Below are positions 1 to 6,021 of a stretch of DNA of 8,228 nucleotides, piece by piece (position 1 is the first letter of the stretch; every line of letters begins with the position of its first letter). Made by a program: the position numbers and the translations under genes. The DNA lies in contig JAGLMJ010000047.1 of assembly GCA_023140095.1 (NCBI GenBank), positions 1 to 8,228 on the forward strand, in the 5' to 3' direction. This stretch comes from Candidatus Omnitrophota bacterium (GTDB lineage Bacteria; Omnitrophota; Koll11; Zapsychrales; Zapsychraceae). A model generated the notes under the pieces. That model was not told the origin of the DNA, ran no database searches, and saw only the letters and a list, made by a program, of their open reading frames with translations.

Positions 1-61
1 GCAAGGGCTGCAGGAAACGATCCATTGGTTTAAAGAGAATTTAATCGATTATACTCTATGA
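1..61 (+). CDS. NDP-sugar epimerase/dehydratase-like protein, C-terminal end only (partial)
   Basis: Reading from base 2, 19 codons end in TGA at 59-61; the gene begins outside the window. The tail contains GLQETIHWFKENL, the kind of amphipathic final helix that closes many extended-SDR NDP-sugar epimerases and dehydratases (typically G-L-x-x-T-[IV]-x-W-[FY]-x-E-N). That resemblance is the only evidence for function, so the substrate cannot be named. The last three codons (Tyr-Thr-Leu) and the stop lie inside the palindromic element that begins at 50, so the element seems to have replaced the original end of this gene. It runs in the same direction as everything downstream and is probably part of the same operon. 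The other two frames give no recognisable protein here. Confidence 0.6.
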   Translation, partial: QGLQETIHWFKENLIDYTL

Positions 62-120
62 GGTTACAAATTGAATTTTCCGAATTCAATAATATCCGAG
101 TTATAACCTCATAGAGTATA
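50..120. repeat. 71-bp palindromic MITE-like element, copy A
   Basis: The ends are inverted repeats of 20 bases: the right arm (101-120) is the reverse complement of TATACTCTATGAGGTTATAA and the left arm (50-69) matches this at 19 of 20 positions. A second hairpin lies inside, with ATTGAATT at 70-77 pairing with AATTCAAT at 83-90 around a 5-base loop. Both outer ends are TA, which would fit a TA target duplication as made by Tc1/mariner-IS630-type transposases (inference). It encodes nothing. A near-identical copy in the opposite orientation lies at 779-850. It overlaps the end of the upstream gene and finishes 6 bases before the ATG of the next gene. Confidence 0.85.
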
Positions 121-126
121 GTTAAG

Positions 127-759
127 ATGAGTTCCAAGAATACGACAATGCTAACAAAAGACGATCTGCAAGAATTCGAGAAAGAGATCGCCGATATCTT
201 CGCGACCGGCGCTATTCGCGCGCCTGTCCATCTGCGCGCGGGACGGGAAAAGCCGCTGATCAAAATATTTAAGGATAACGCCATTGGCCCTGACGATTAT
301 GTGTTCGGCCATTGGGACTCGCACGAACTAGCCCTCCTTAAAGGTGTTCCCAGGGAAGAGGTCAAGCAGGCTGTTCTCGACGGGAAGAGCATTTCGTTAT
401 GCTTTCCCGAGTATAAGGTTTTTTGTTCCGGTATTGTCGGAAGTCTCATGGGGACGGCAGCCGGTGTTGCCTGGGCCTTGAAGAACCGGAAAGAAAGCGG
501 GCACGTTTATATTTTCTGCGGGGATATGTCCTCGGAGACAGGGATTTTTCATGAAGCGGTCAAATATGCTCTCAATTTCGATTTGCCGGTTACGTATATT
601 GTTTGTGATAACGGCTTAAGCGTCATGACGGATACCCGGGACGTTTGGGGGTCTGCGGACCCGTGGTTTAAAGGAACGAAATTCGAGAAAAAGATCATCT
701 ATTTTAAATATAAGAATATCTATCCCCATTCGGGATTAGGGTGGAAAATTAAGTTTTAG
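127..759 (+). CDS. ThDP-dependent enzyme, alpha chain (transketolase N-terminal / E1-alpha-like PP domain)
   Basis: The 210-residue protein is a thiamine-diphosphate-binding (PP) domain of the transketolase/2-oxoacid dehydrogenase E1-alpha type. The cofactor motif starts with Gly132-Asp133-Met134, continues SETGIFHE (136-143), and ends about 28 residues later with Asp161-Asn162-Gly163, matching the GDG-x(26-30)-N pattern that binds Mg2+ and diphosphate. Met replaces the third Gly. GHWDSHELALLKG (61-73) matches the E1-alpha helix that carries the conserved His. The chain is shorter than a classical E1-alpha, but the tail NIYPHSGLGWKIKF looks like a natural end. Its partner is the Pyr-domain protein encoded at 933. 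An ATG at 148 gives a more family-like N-terminus (MLTKDDLQEF). Neither start has a clear Shine-Dalgarno, and an in-frame stop at 112-114 limits extension upstream. The gene lies between two inverted copies of a palindromic element. Assignment to the ThDP superfamily is firm; the reaction is unknown, with acyl or ketol transfer to a sugar proposed from context. Confidence 0.9.
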   Translation: MSSKNTTMLTKDDLQEFEKEIADIFATGAIRAPVHLRAGREKPLIKIFKDNAIGPDDYVFGHWDSHELALLKGVPREEVKQAVLDGKSISLCFPEYKVFCSGIVGSLMGTAAGVAWALKNRKESGHVYIFCGDMSSETGIFHEAVKYALNFDLPVTYIVCDNGLSVMTDTRDVWGSADPWFKGTKFEKKIIYFKYKNIYPHSGLGWKIKF

Positions 760-778
760 TATGTTCGTATATCGTACT

Positions 779-850
779 TATACTCTATGAGGTTATAACT
801 TAGATATTATTGAATTCGGAAAATCTCAATTTGTAACCTCATAGAGTATA
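779..850. repeat. 72-bp palindromic MITE-like element, copy B (inverted relative to copy A)
   Basis: This is nearly the exact reverse complement of the element at 50-120: I count two substitutions and one inserted base. It has the same arms, TATACTCTATGAGGTTATAA on the left and its complement (one mismatch) on the right, and TA at both outer ends. It begins 19 bases after the stop of the ThDP alpha-chain gene. GTAC occurs close to both ends (774-777 and 851-854), which may be chance because GTAC is itself palindromic. If transcribed it would fold into a long hairpin, but no T-run follows, so it does not look like an intrinsic terminator. Confidence 0.85.
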
Positions 851-890
851 GTACAGCATACTTCGAAAAAGTGGCGAAATAGTCATTTAT

Positions 891-932
891 GCGATAAGCA
901 ATGTGCGATGTACGAACGACGAAAGACGAATC
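891..932 (+). repeat. Degenerate 7-bp tandem repeat array (6 units) abutting a start codon
   Basis: Six consecutive heptamers read gcgataa, gcaatgt, gcgatgt, acgaacg, acgaaag, acgaatc. The first four bases are nearly constant ([GA]C[GA]A) and the last three vary. The array ends exactly at the ATG at 933, and even the next seven bases (atgaact) partly resemble the unit. It resembles in style the short tandemly repeated heptanucleotides described in cyanobacteria, though the sequence differs. It fills the space where a ribosome-binding site would be expected, and none is evident. Confidence 0.6.
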
Positions 933-1469
933 ATGAACTATTTTGACGAACTCAAACGAACGATGGAATGGGTAGCAGAGCAGCCGAAGACGTTCTTTCT
1001 TGGACAGACGGTGGCCGGCCCGGGGACCTTCATGTATCAGACGCTGCGCGATCTTCCGGCGGAGAAAACCCTTGAGATGCCGATCAATGAAAGCTTTCAG
1101 ATGCAGTTTTCGATCGGGTTAGCCCTGGCAGGGTATATTCCTATTTCTGTTTATCCCCGCCAGAACTTTTTGTTATTGGCGACTTCCGATATGGTCAACA
1201 TGCTGGATAAGGTTCCGGCGATCAGTTCAAACAGTGTTGTTCCTAAAATGATCATCCGCACGGCTTCCGGTCCGGATTCGCCTGTTCATCCCGGGCACCA
1301 GCATGTGGGCAATTTCGCGGACGGTTTCCGGAAAATGTTTACCTGGATCGATGTCATCGAGCTCGAGGAGCCCGAAGAGATCTTCCCGGCCTATCAGCAT
1401 GCCCTAGAGAGGGAAGACAACAAAGCAACACTTCTCATAGAACATGGGAATTATTACGGCCAAAAATAG
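933..1469 (+). CDS. ThDP-dependent enzyme, beta chain (transketolase/E1-beta Pyr domain only)
   Basis: The 178-residue protein is a transketolase-type pyrimidine-binding (Pyr) domain. In MPINESFQMQFSIGLALAGY (49-68), Glu53 sits where the family places the glutamate that activates the thiamine aminopyrimidine, followed by the usual small-residue helix. The His-rich loop at 116-124 (SPVHPGHQH) is at the site of the family's active-site histidines. It stops right after the Pyr domain and lacks the C-terminal domain found in E1-beta, DXS and transketolase, so with its partner at 127 it makes a minimal two-chain PP + Pyr enzyme. I chose ATG 933 over GTG 903 because the ten extra residues are encoded by the 7-bp repeat array and do not look like protein. 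A 173-base gap holding two repeat elements separates it from the alpha gene, unusually wide for paired subunits. Family is confident; the substrate is unknown. Confidence 0.88.
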   Translation: MNYFDELKRTMEWVAEQPKTFFLGQTVAGPGTFMYQTLRDLPAEKTLEMPINESFQMQFSIGLALAGYIPISVYPRQNFLLLATSDMVNMLDKVPAISSNSVVPKMIIRTASGPDSPVHPGHQHVGNFADGFRKMFTWIDVIELEEPEEIFPAYQHALEREDNKATLLIEHGNYYGQK

Positions 1470-1508
1470 AGGGAGCGCGTGAGAACACAAATCCCACAGT
1501 GTTGATCA

Positions 1509-2444
1509 ATGAATAAAGATTCAAGAATTCTTGTCATCGGGCATAATGATATCATCGAGAAATCCCTGTATGCGCATTTTAAGTTCAACGGGTACACAAG
1601 TATTTATTCTTCCTCACACAGCGGGATCAATCTTGCCATACAGGCTTCCGTTTATGAATTCTTCCAAAAGGTCAAGCCGGAATACGTTTTCTTAGGCTCA
1701 ACGCGTTCGGGGGGGATCGAGATGAATGTGAAGAACCCGGCGGAATTCTTGTACCATAATTCAGAAAGCCAGAACAATATTCTTTATTCTTCCTGGAAGT
1801 TCGGGGCAAAGAAACTTTTATACTTCGCGGGATCTTGCGTTTATCCGAAAGCATGCCCGCAGCCGATGAAGGAAGAGCATCTTCTTACAGGAACACTTGA
1901 GCAAACCAGCGAGCCGTATTCGGTCGCGAAGATCGCCGGTATCAAACTTTGCCAGGCCTTTCGAAAACAATATGGGTTTAACGCTATTGTCATGGTCCCG
2001 GCGACCGTCTATGGCCCGGGCAGTGACGTGAATATCGAGACGGCCCATGTGATCGGGGCCTTGATGGGCAAATTCGCCAATGCCGTTATCAAAGGCCGGC
2101 AGAAAATTTCTGTCTGGGGAACAGGAAATCCCCGGCGGGAGTTCTTGTATGTCGATGACTTTGTGCAGGCTTCCCTGCATTTGATGGATTATTATAATAA
2201 GGAGAAGGTTGTTAATGTCGGCTCCGGCAGCGATATCACGATCAAAGAATTGGCGACGATGATCGCCAGGGTCGTCGGGTTTGAGGGAGAAGTTATTTTT
2301 GATGAGACAAAACCCGACGGGACCATGAAGAAACTTCTGGATAGCAGTTATGCCAACAGCTTGGGATGGAAGGCGCGGATCCCTTTTGAACAGGGTCTCA
2401 GGAAGACTTACGATGGCTATAGGGATCGGCTTAAGCAATTATAA
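1509..2444 (+). CDS. GDP-L-fucose synthase (WcaG/ColC)-like NAD(P)-dependent epimerase/reductase, variant active site
   Basis: At 311 residues this is the normal length for GDP-4-keto-6-deoxymannose 3,5-epimerase/4-reductase, and it aligns over its whole length: EPYSVAKIAGIKLCQ (136-149), WGTGNPRREFLYVDD (203-217), and FDETKPDGTMKKLLD (264-278). Tyr137 and Lys141 of YxxxK remain, as do Cys110 and His180, which match the epimerisation pair Cys109/His179 of the E. coli enzyme. Two sites are odd. The glycine-rich cofactor loop, normally GHRGMVGS, reads GHNDIIEK (11-18), losing two of three glycines. The SDR catalytic Ser position (Ser107 in E. coli) is Gly108. It may bind the cofactor differently or act mainly as an epimerase (inference). 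ColC of the colitose pathway belongs to this family, which fits the ColD-like gene at 6720. There is no clear Shine-Dalgarno, but only the ATG at 1509 gives the expected N-terminus. Confidence 0.88.
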   Translation: MNKDSRILVIGHNDIIEKSLYAHFKFNGYTSIYSSSHSGINLAIQASVYEFFQKVKPEYVFLGSTRSGGIEMNVKNPAEFLYHNSESQNNILYSSWKFGAKKLLYFAGSCVYPKACPQPMKEEHLLTGTLEQTSEPYSVAKIAGIKLCQAFRKQYGFNAIVMVPATVYGPGSDVNIETAHVIGALMGKFANAVIKGRQKISVWGTGNPRREFLYVDDFVQASLHLMDYYNKEKVVNVGSGSDITIKELATMIARVVGFEGEVIFDETKPDGTMKKLLDSSYANSLGWKARIPFEQGLRKTYDGYRDRLKQL

Positions 2445-2471
2445 AATGAAGAGCAAGTCTTAAATTCATAA

Positions 2472-2477
2472 AGGGAG
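2472..2477 (+). promoter_or_regulatory. Ribosome-binding site for the epimerase at 2485
   Basis: AGGGAG lies 7 bases before the ATG and is the best Shine-Dalgarno in the window. It stands out because the genes that follow repeat elements have none. Confidence 0.7.
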
Positions 2478-2484
2478 CATAGCA

Positions 2485-3417
2485 ATGAATATTTTAGTGA
2501 CAGGTGGGGCTGGATACTTAGGATCGGTCTTAGTTCCGGCTTTGCTCGCGCAAGGCCATCAAGTAACTGTTATCGATAATTTTATGTATCACCAGGCGTC
2601 TCTGTTGGATTGTTGTATCGATCCGAATTTAATAGTTGTCAGGGGCGACGCGAGGGACAAGGCTCTTGTCGAAAAACATATAGGCAAGGCGGATGCTATT
2701 TTCCCTTTGGCGTGTTTAACAGGGGCCCCGTTATGCACTCAAGATCCGAAAGGGGCGGAATCGGTCATTTTGGACGCGGTCAAGATGATCTTGGAATTGT
2801 CCGGCAAGGACCAAAGGATCATTTATCCGACAACCAATAGCGGCTACGGAGTGGGAGAGAATGGGATCCATTGTACAGAGGAAACGCCCCTGCGGCCCGT
2901 GTCTCTTTACGGAAAATTAAAAGTTGCTGCCGAGAGCGAGGTATTAAATTCCGGGAAGGGTATAACTCTAAGGCTGGCAACAGCTTTCGGTGTTAGCCCG
3001 CGTATGCGCCTTGACCTTTTGGTTAATGATTTCACCTATCGCGCGGTTTATGACCGCTTTATTGTCCTTTTTGAAGCTCATTTCAAGCGTAATTATATCC
3101 ACGTCCGGGATGTTGCCAGCGCCTTTATCCATTCTTTGAATCATTTTGACAAGATGAAGAATGAACCTTATAATGTGGGCTTAAGCGATGCGAATTTAAG
3201 CAAATTGGAGCTTTGTGAAGAGATCAAAAACCACGTCCCTGAGTTCTATTTCATTGAGTCTGACATAGGAGAAGACCCGGATAAGCGGGACTACATTGTC
3301 AGCAATGAAAAAATTGAGAAAACGGGATTTAAGCCGCAAATATCTCTCTCAGCCGGAATCCAGGAGCTTGTCAAGGGATATGAGATTATAAAGCGTAATC
3401 AGTATGCGAACATTTAA
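2485..3417 (+). CDS. NAD(P)-dependent NDP-sugar epimerase/dehydratase (extended SDR)
   Basis: The 310-residue protein starts directly with the Rossmann motif VTGGAGYLGS (5-14, three intact glycines). Asp31 at the end of the second strand suggests NAD rather than NADP. PTTNSGYG (115-122) covers the catalytic Thr/Ser strand and Tyr142-x3-Lys146 (YGKLK) is the active-site pair, so unlike its upstream neighbour it has a full catalytic set. RNYIHVRDVASAF (202-214) is the usual substrate-domain signature. It resembles the broad 'NAD-dependent epimerase/dehydratase' family used on nucleotide-linked sugars. The sequence alone does not tell whether it is a 4-epimerase, a 4,6-dehydratase or a reductase. 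It follows the WcaG-like gene by 40 bases and probably acts on the same sugar nucleotide in the cytoplasm. Confidence 0.9.
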   Translation: MNILVTGGAGYLGSVLVPALLAQGHQVTVIDNFMYHQASLLDCCIDPNLIVVRGDARDKALVEKHIGKADAIFPLACLTGAPLCTQDPKGAESVILDAVKMILELSGKDQRIIYPTTNSGYGVGENGIHCTEETPLRPVSLYGKLKVAAESEVLNSGKGITLRLATAFGVSPRMRLDLLVNDFTYRAVYDRFIVLFEAHFKRNYIHVRDVASAFIHSLNHFDKMKNEPYNVGLSDANLSKLELCEEIKNHVPEFYFIESDIGEDPDKRDYIVSNEKIEKTGFKPQISLSAGIQELVKGYEIIKRNQYANI

Positions 3418-3420
3418 AGA

Positions 3421-3498
3421 AACCAGTAACCAGTAACCAGAATTAACAGAAGAGTTTCAGTTAACTTTTTCTGGTTTCTGGCAACTGGTTTCTGGTTA
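3421..3498. repeat. Inverted pair of 7-bp repeat arrays (AACCAGN / CTGGTTN) forming a hairpin
   Basis: The left arm (3421-3441) is three heptamers: AACCAGT, AACCAGT, AACCAGA. The right arm (3471-3498) is four on the complementary pattern: CTGGTTT, CTGGCAA, CTGGTTT, CTGGTTA. The arms can pair over about three units, with a smaller possible stem inside (TTAAC at 3443-3447 with GTTAA at 3460-3464). The structure fills most of the 91-base gap and ends 10 bases before the radical SAM start codon. It shares the 7-base period, but not the sequence, of the array at 891-932. It could act as an RNA hairpin between genes, though a five-T run sits in the loop rather than after the stem, so terminator function is not supported. 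Confidence 0.75.
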
Positions 3499-3508
3499 CT
3501 AACAGAAT

Positions 3509-5023
3509 ATGAGTCAACTTGACATCCTTTTTATCAACACAACTGCTGCCAAGAAGAACTATCAGGACCTAAGTAAGGATTTCTCCGCGATCGAGCCGCC
3601 CATTTGGGCCGGCATGCTCGCATCCCATTGTTTGAAGAAAGGATTCTCTGCGGAGATCCTGGATTGCGAGGCCTTGTGCCTGGATGATCCGCAGGCTGCG
3701 GGGCAGGTGAAGGAATTGGATCCAAGAGTGGCCTGTTTTGTGGTTTACGGCCAGCAGCCGAGTGCCAGTTCGCAGAACATGGAGGGGATGGTTTCCCTGG
3801 CGGAAGACGTCCGGAATACATGCGGGGATGATATTAAGATCCTTTTCGTTGGCGGGCATGTCGCGGCTCTGCCTCAGGAAGTGCTTGAGCGTCACGGTTT
3901 TATCGATATGGTCTGCCAGAATGAAGGTGTTTATACGATATCGAATCTTTTGAAGACCAATTTGGCCGATCAGCTTGATCAGGTTAAGGGATTGGGTTAT
4001 CGCGATAACGGGCACATCGTTCTTAACGCGCCGTCGCCCATTGTTTCCCGATGGGACCTGCCCGATGAACTTCCCGGGATCGCCTGGGATAAATTGCCGA
4101 TGGACCGCTATCGCACGTCGCTGTGGCATTCGTATTCGAATAACTGCGAGCGCCAGCCGTTTGCGGCATTGTATAGCAGTTTAGGCTGCCCGATGCGCTG
4201 TTCGTTCTGCATGATCAATATTATCAACCGTCAGGAAAATGAATTCTCCGACGGCAGCGCCGTGTTCCGTTACTGGGATCCCGAGTTCATGATCAAAGAA
4301 TTCGATAAGCTCGCGCAGCTCGGTATTAAGAATATCAAGATCGCCGACGAGTTATTCGTCCTTAATGCCAATCATTTCATGAAATTATGCGAATTGATCA
4401 TCGAGCGCGGATACGATTTTAATATTTGGTGTTACTCGCGCGTGGACACGGTCAAGGAGAAATTTCTTACGACGCTCAAGAAGGCCGGCGTGAATTGGCT
4501 TGCCTTGGGGATCGAAAGCGCCAATACGAAGGTAAGGAAAGATGTGACTAAGGGGCGCTTTGAAGATGTCGATATCCGGGATGTCGTGGCGAAAATACGG
4601 GACCATGATATTAATGTTATCGCCAATTATATTTTCGGCCTTCCGGAAGACACGATGGACAGCCTGCAGATGACACTCGACCTGGCGTTAGAGCTGAATA
4701 CGGAGGAAGGGAATTTCTATTCGGCGATGGCGTATCCCGGAAGCCCTCTTTACGGGCAGGCGGTGAAGGATGGATGGAAGCTTCCCGACTGTTATGCCGG
4801 GTATTCGCAGCATTCGTATGACTGCCAGCCGTTGCCGACGAGGCATTTGACGCCCAAGCAAGTGCTGGCCTTTAGGGACGAAGCGTGGATGACCTATCAC
4901 ACGAACCCGGCATTCCTGGATCTGATCAAAAACAAATTCGGGCAAGCTGCTGTTGATGAAACAATTAAGTCCACAAAGATTAAACTTAAACGGAAAATTT
5001 TAGAGAAAGCGATCCTGCCATGA
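3509..5023 (+). CDS. B12-binding-domain radical SAM protein
   Basis: At 504 residues, this has the usual two-part layout. The N-terminal part (about 5-165) resembles a cobalamin-binding fold, with IEPPIWAGMLASHCLKKGFSAEILD (28-52) and FVGGHVAALPQEVL (113-126). As in many BchE-like members, I see no DxHxxG cobalt ligand, so B12 binding is not proven. The radical SAM core follows. Cys227, Cys231 and Cys234 form CPMRCSFC (CxxxCxxC), which holds the 4Fe-4S cluster that cleaves S-adenosylmethionine. IADELFVLN (about 292-300), LALGIESA (about 331-338) and NYIFGLPED match later strands of the barrel. Such enzymes do C-methylations, ring rearrangements or epimerisations. Being inside a sugar-nucleotide operon, translationally coupled to the kinase by a 4-base overlap, it probably acts on the sugar (inference). 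There is no Shine-Dalgarno; a hairpin of 7-bp repeats lies just upstream. Confidence 0.9.
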   Translation: MSQLDILFINTTAAKKNYQDLSKDFSAIEPPIWAGMLASHCLKKGFSAEILDCEALCLDDPQAAGQVKELDPRVACFVVYGQQPSASSQNMEGMVSLAEDVRNTCGDDIKILFVGGHVAALPQEVLERHGFIDMVCQNEGVYTISNLLKTNLADQLDQVKGLGYRDNGHIVLNAPSPIVSRWDLPDELPGIAWDKLPMDRYRTSLWHSYSNNCERQPFAALYSSLGCPMRCSFCMINIINRQENEFSDGSAVFRYWDPEFMIKEFDKLAQLGIKNIKIADELFVLNANHFMKLCELIIERGYDFNIWCYSRVDTVKEKFLTTLKKAGVNWLALGIESANTKVRKDVTKGRFEDVDIRDVVAKIRDHDINVIANYIFGLPEDTMDSLQMTLDLALELNTEEGNFYSAMAYPGSPLYGQAVKDGWKLPDCYAGYSQHSYDCQPLPTRHLTPKQVLAFRDEAWMTYHTNPAFLDLIKNKFGQAAVDETIKSTKIKLKRKILEKAILP

Positions 5024-6021
5024 TCATCAGCCGTACACCGTTTCGCGTTTCGTTCTTTGGCGGAGGGACAGATTATCCCCTTTGGTTCAAGAGGAACAAG
5101 GGGGCCGTCTTAGCGACGAGCATTGATAGATACTGTTATATCACGTGCCGTTATCTTCCGCCGTTCTTTAAGCATAAGTCGAGGATCATCTATTCGCAAA
5201 TGGAGGAGGTCCGGAACATTAATGAGATCAATCATCCGGCCGTTCGTGAAGTATTGCGTTTTTTAAAGATCCATCAAGGCGTTGAGATCCATCATGACGG
5301 CGACCTGCCCGCCCGGACAGGCTTGGGGTCGAGTTCATCGTTTACCGTCGGGCTCTTGAACAGTCTTTACGCGCTTAAGGGAGTGATGCCGACGAAGGCG
5401 CGGCTTGCGCAAGAAGGTATTTATATCGAGCAGAAAATGTGTAAAGAAAACGTCGGCTGCCAGGACCAGGCGTTAGCGGCCTATGGCGGGTTGAACTATA
5501 TCGAATTCGGCGGCGAGGACCATCTGAAGGTTCGCCGCGTCACGGTTCCCGAAGAAAGGATCAGGAACTTAGAGAAACATATGATGTTGTATTTTACCGG
5601 ATTTTCAAGGACAGCGTCAACGATCGCGGCTCATCAGATCAAGAATATCCCGAAGAAGTCAAAAGAATTGACGGCGATGTACCAATTAGTTCAGGAGGCG
5701 ATGAAACTATTGGAAAGCAATCAAATCAGAAAGTTCGGAAAACTTTTAGATGAAAGCTGGAAGATCAAAAGGGGGTTGTCCCCGAAAGTCTCGACGCCGC
5801 AGATCGACGATATCTACGCGACGGCACAGAGGGCCGGGGCTATCGGCGGAAAGGTCCTCGGGGCCGGCGGGGGCGGTTTCGTGATGCTGTTCGCGCCGCC
5901 AAGCGCTCAGAAAAAGATCAAGGAAAAGTTAAAGAAATTATTACTGGTTCCTTTTAAGTTCGAGACCCTGGGCACGCAGATCATTTTTTATCAACCCAAT
6001 GGCGAATATGAGAATGAATGA
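5020..6021 (+). CDS. GHMP-family sugar kinase, D-glycero-D-manno-heptose-7-phosphate kinase (HddA)-like
   Basis: The 333-residue GHMP kinase would phosphorylate a sugar, probably at C1, using ATP. It opens with the motif ISRTPFRVSFFGGGTDYP (3-20), typical of HddA and fucokinase-like kinases. The phosphate-binding loop is LPARTGLGSSSS (96-107), the probable catalytic acid is Asp149 in VGCQDQ, and the third GHMP motif is GGKVLGAGGGGFVML (276-290). Length and motifs fit the HddA branch, which makes heptose-1,7-bisphosphate for GDP-heptose. Its ATG overlaps the radical SAM stop (ATGA), so the two are coupled, and its end overlaps the nucleotidyltransferase. The HddA partners GmhA (isomerase) and GmhB (phosphatase) are not in the window, so an anomeric kinase for another sugar is possible. 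Kinase family is firm; heptose specificity is moderately likely. Confidence 0.88.
   Translation: MIISRTPFRVSFFGGGTDYPLWFKRNKGAVLATSIDRYCYITCRYLPPFFKHKSRIIYSQMEEVRNINEINHPAVREVLRFLKIHQGVEIHHDGDLPARTGLGSSSSFTVGLLNSLYALKGVMPTKARLAQEGIYIEQKMCKENVGCQDQALAAYGGLNYIEFGGEDHLKVRRVTVPEERIRNLEKHMMLYFTGFSRTASTIAAHQIKNIPKKSKELTAMYQLVQEAMKLLESNQIRKFGKLLDESWKIKRGLSPKVSTPQIDDIYATAQRAGAIGGKVLGAGGGGFVMLFAPPSAQKKIKEKLKKLLLVPFKFETLGTQIIFYQPNGEYENE

Noticed and set aside
50..120. Promoter inside copy A (TATACT and AATAAT resemble -10 boxes)
   Set aside because: No properly spaced -35 partner could be found; AT-rich palindromes give such hexamers by chance.
640..759. Truncation of the ThDP alpha chain by the downstream element
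   Set aside because: The stop at 757-759 lies 19 bases before the element and the tail looks like the family's natural C-terminus.
779..850. Intrinsic terminator after the ThDP alpha-chain gene
   Set aside because: The hairpin is long but no U-tract follows, and an almost identical structure sits before the gene, so it is better read as a repeat element.
903..932. GTG start at 903 giving ten extra N-terminal residues to the ThDP beta chain
   Set aside because: Those codons are made from the 7-bp repeat array and look non-coding; ATG 933 gives a natural start.
1818..2438. 206-codon minus-strand open frame opposite the WcaG-like gene
   Set aside because: It mirrors a well-conserved plus-strand gene, has no recognisable domain and would be the only opposing gene.
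3421..3498. CRISPR-like array
   Set aside because: Units are 7 bp and contiguous, without unique spacers of regular length.
3569..4129. 186-codon minus-strand open frame opposite the radical SAM N-terminus
   Set aside because: No domain signature, and the plus strand there encodes a coherent B12-binding-like domain.
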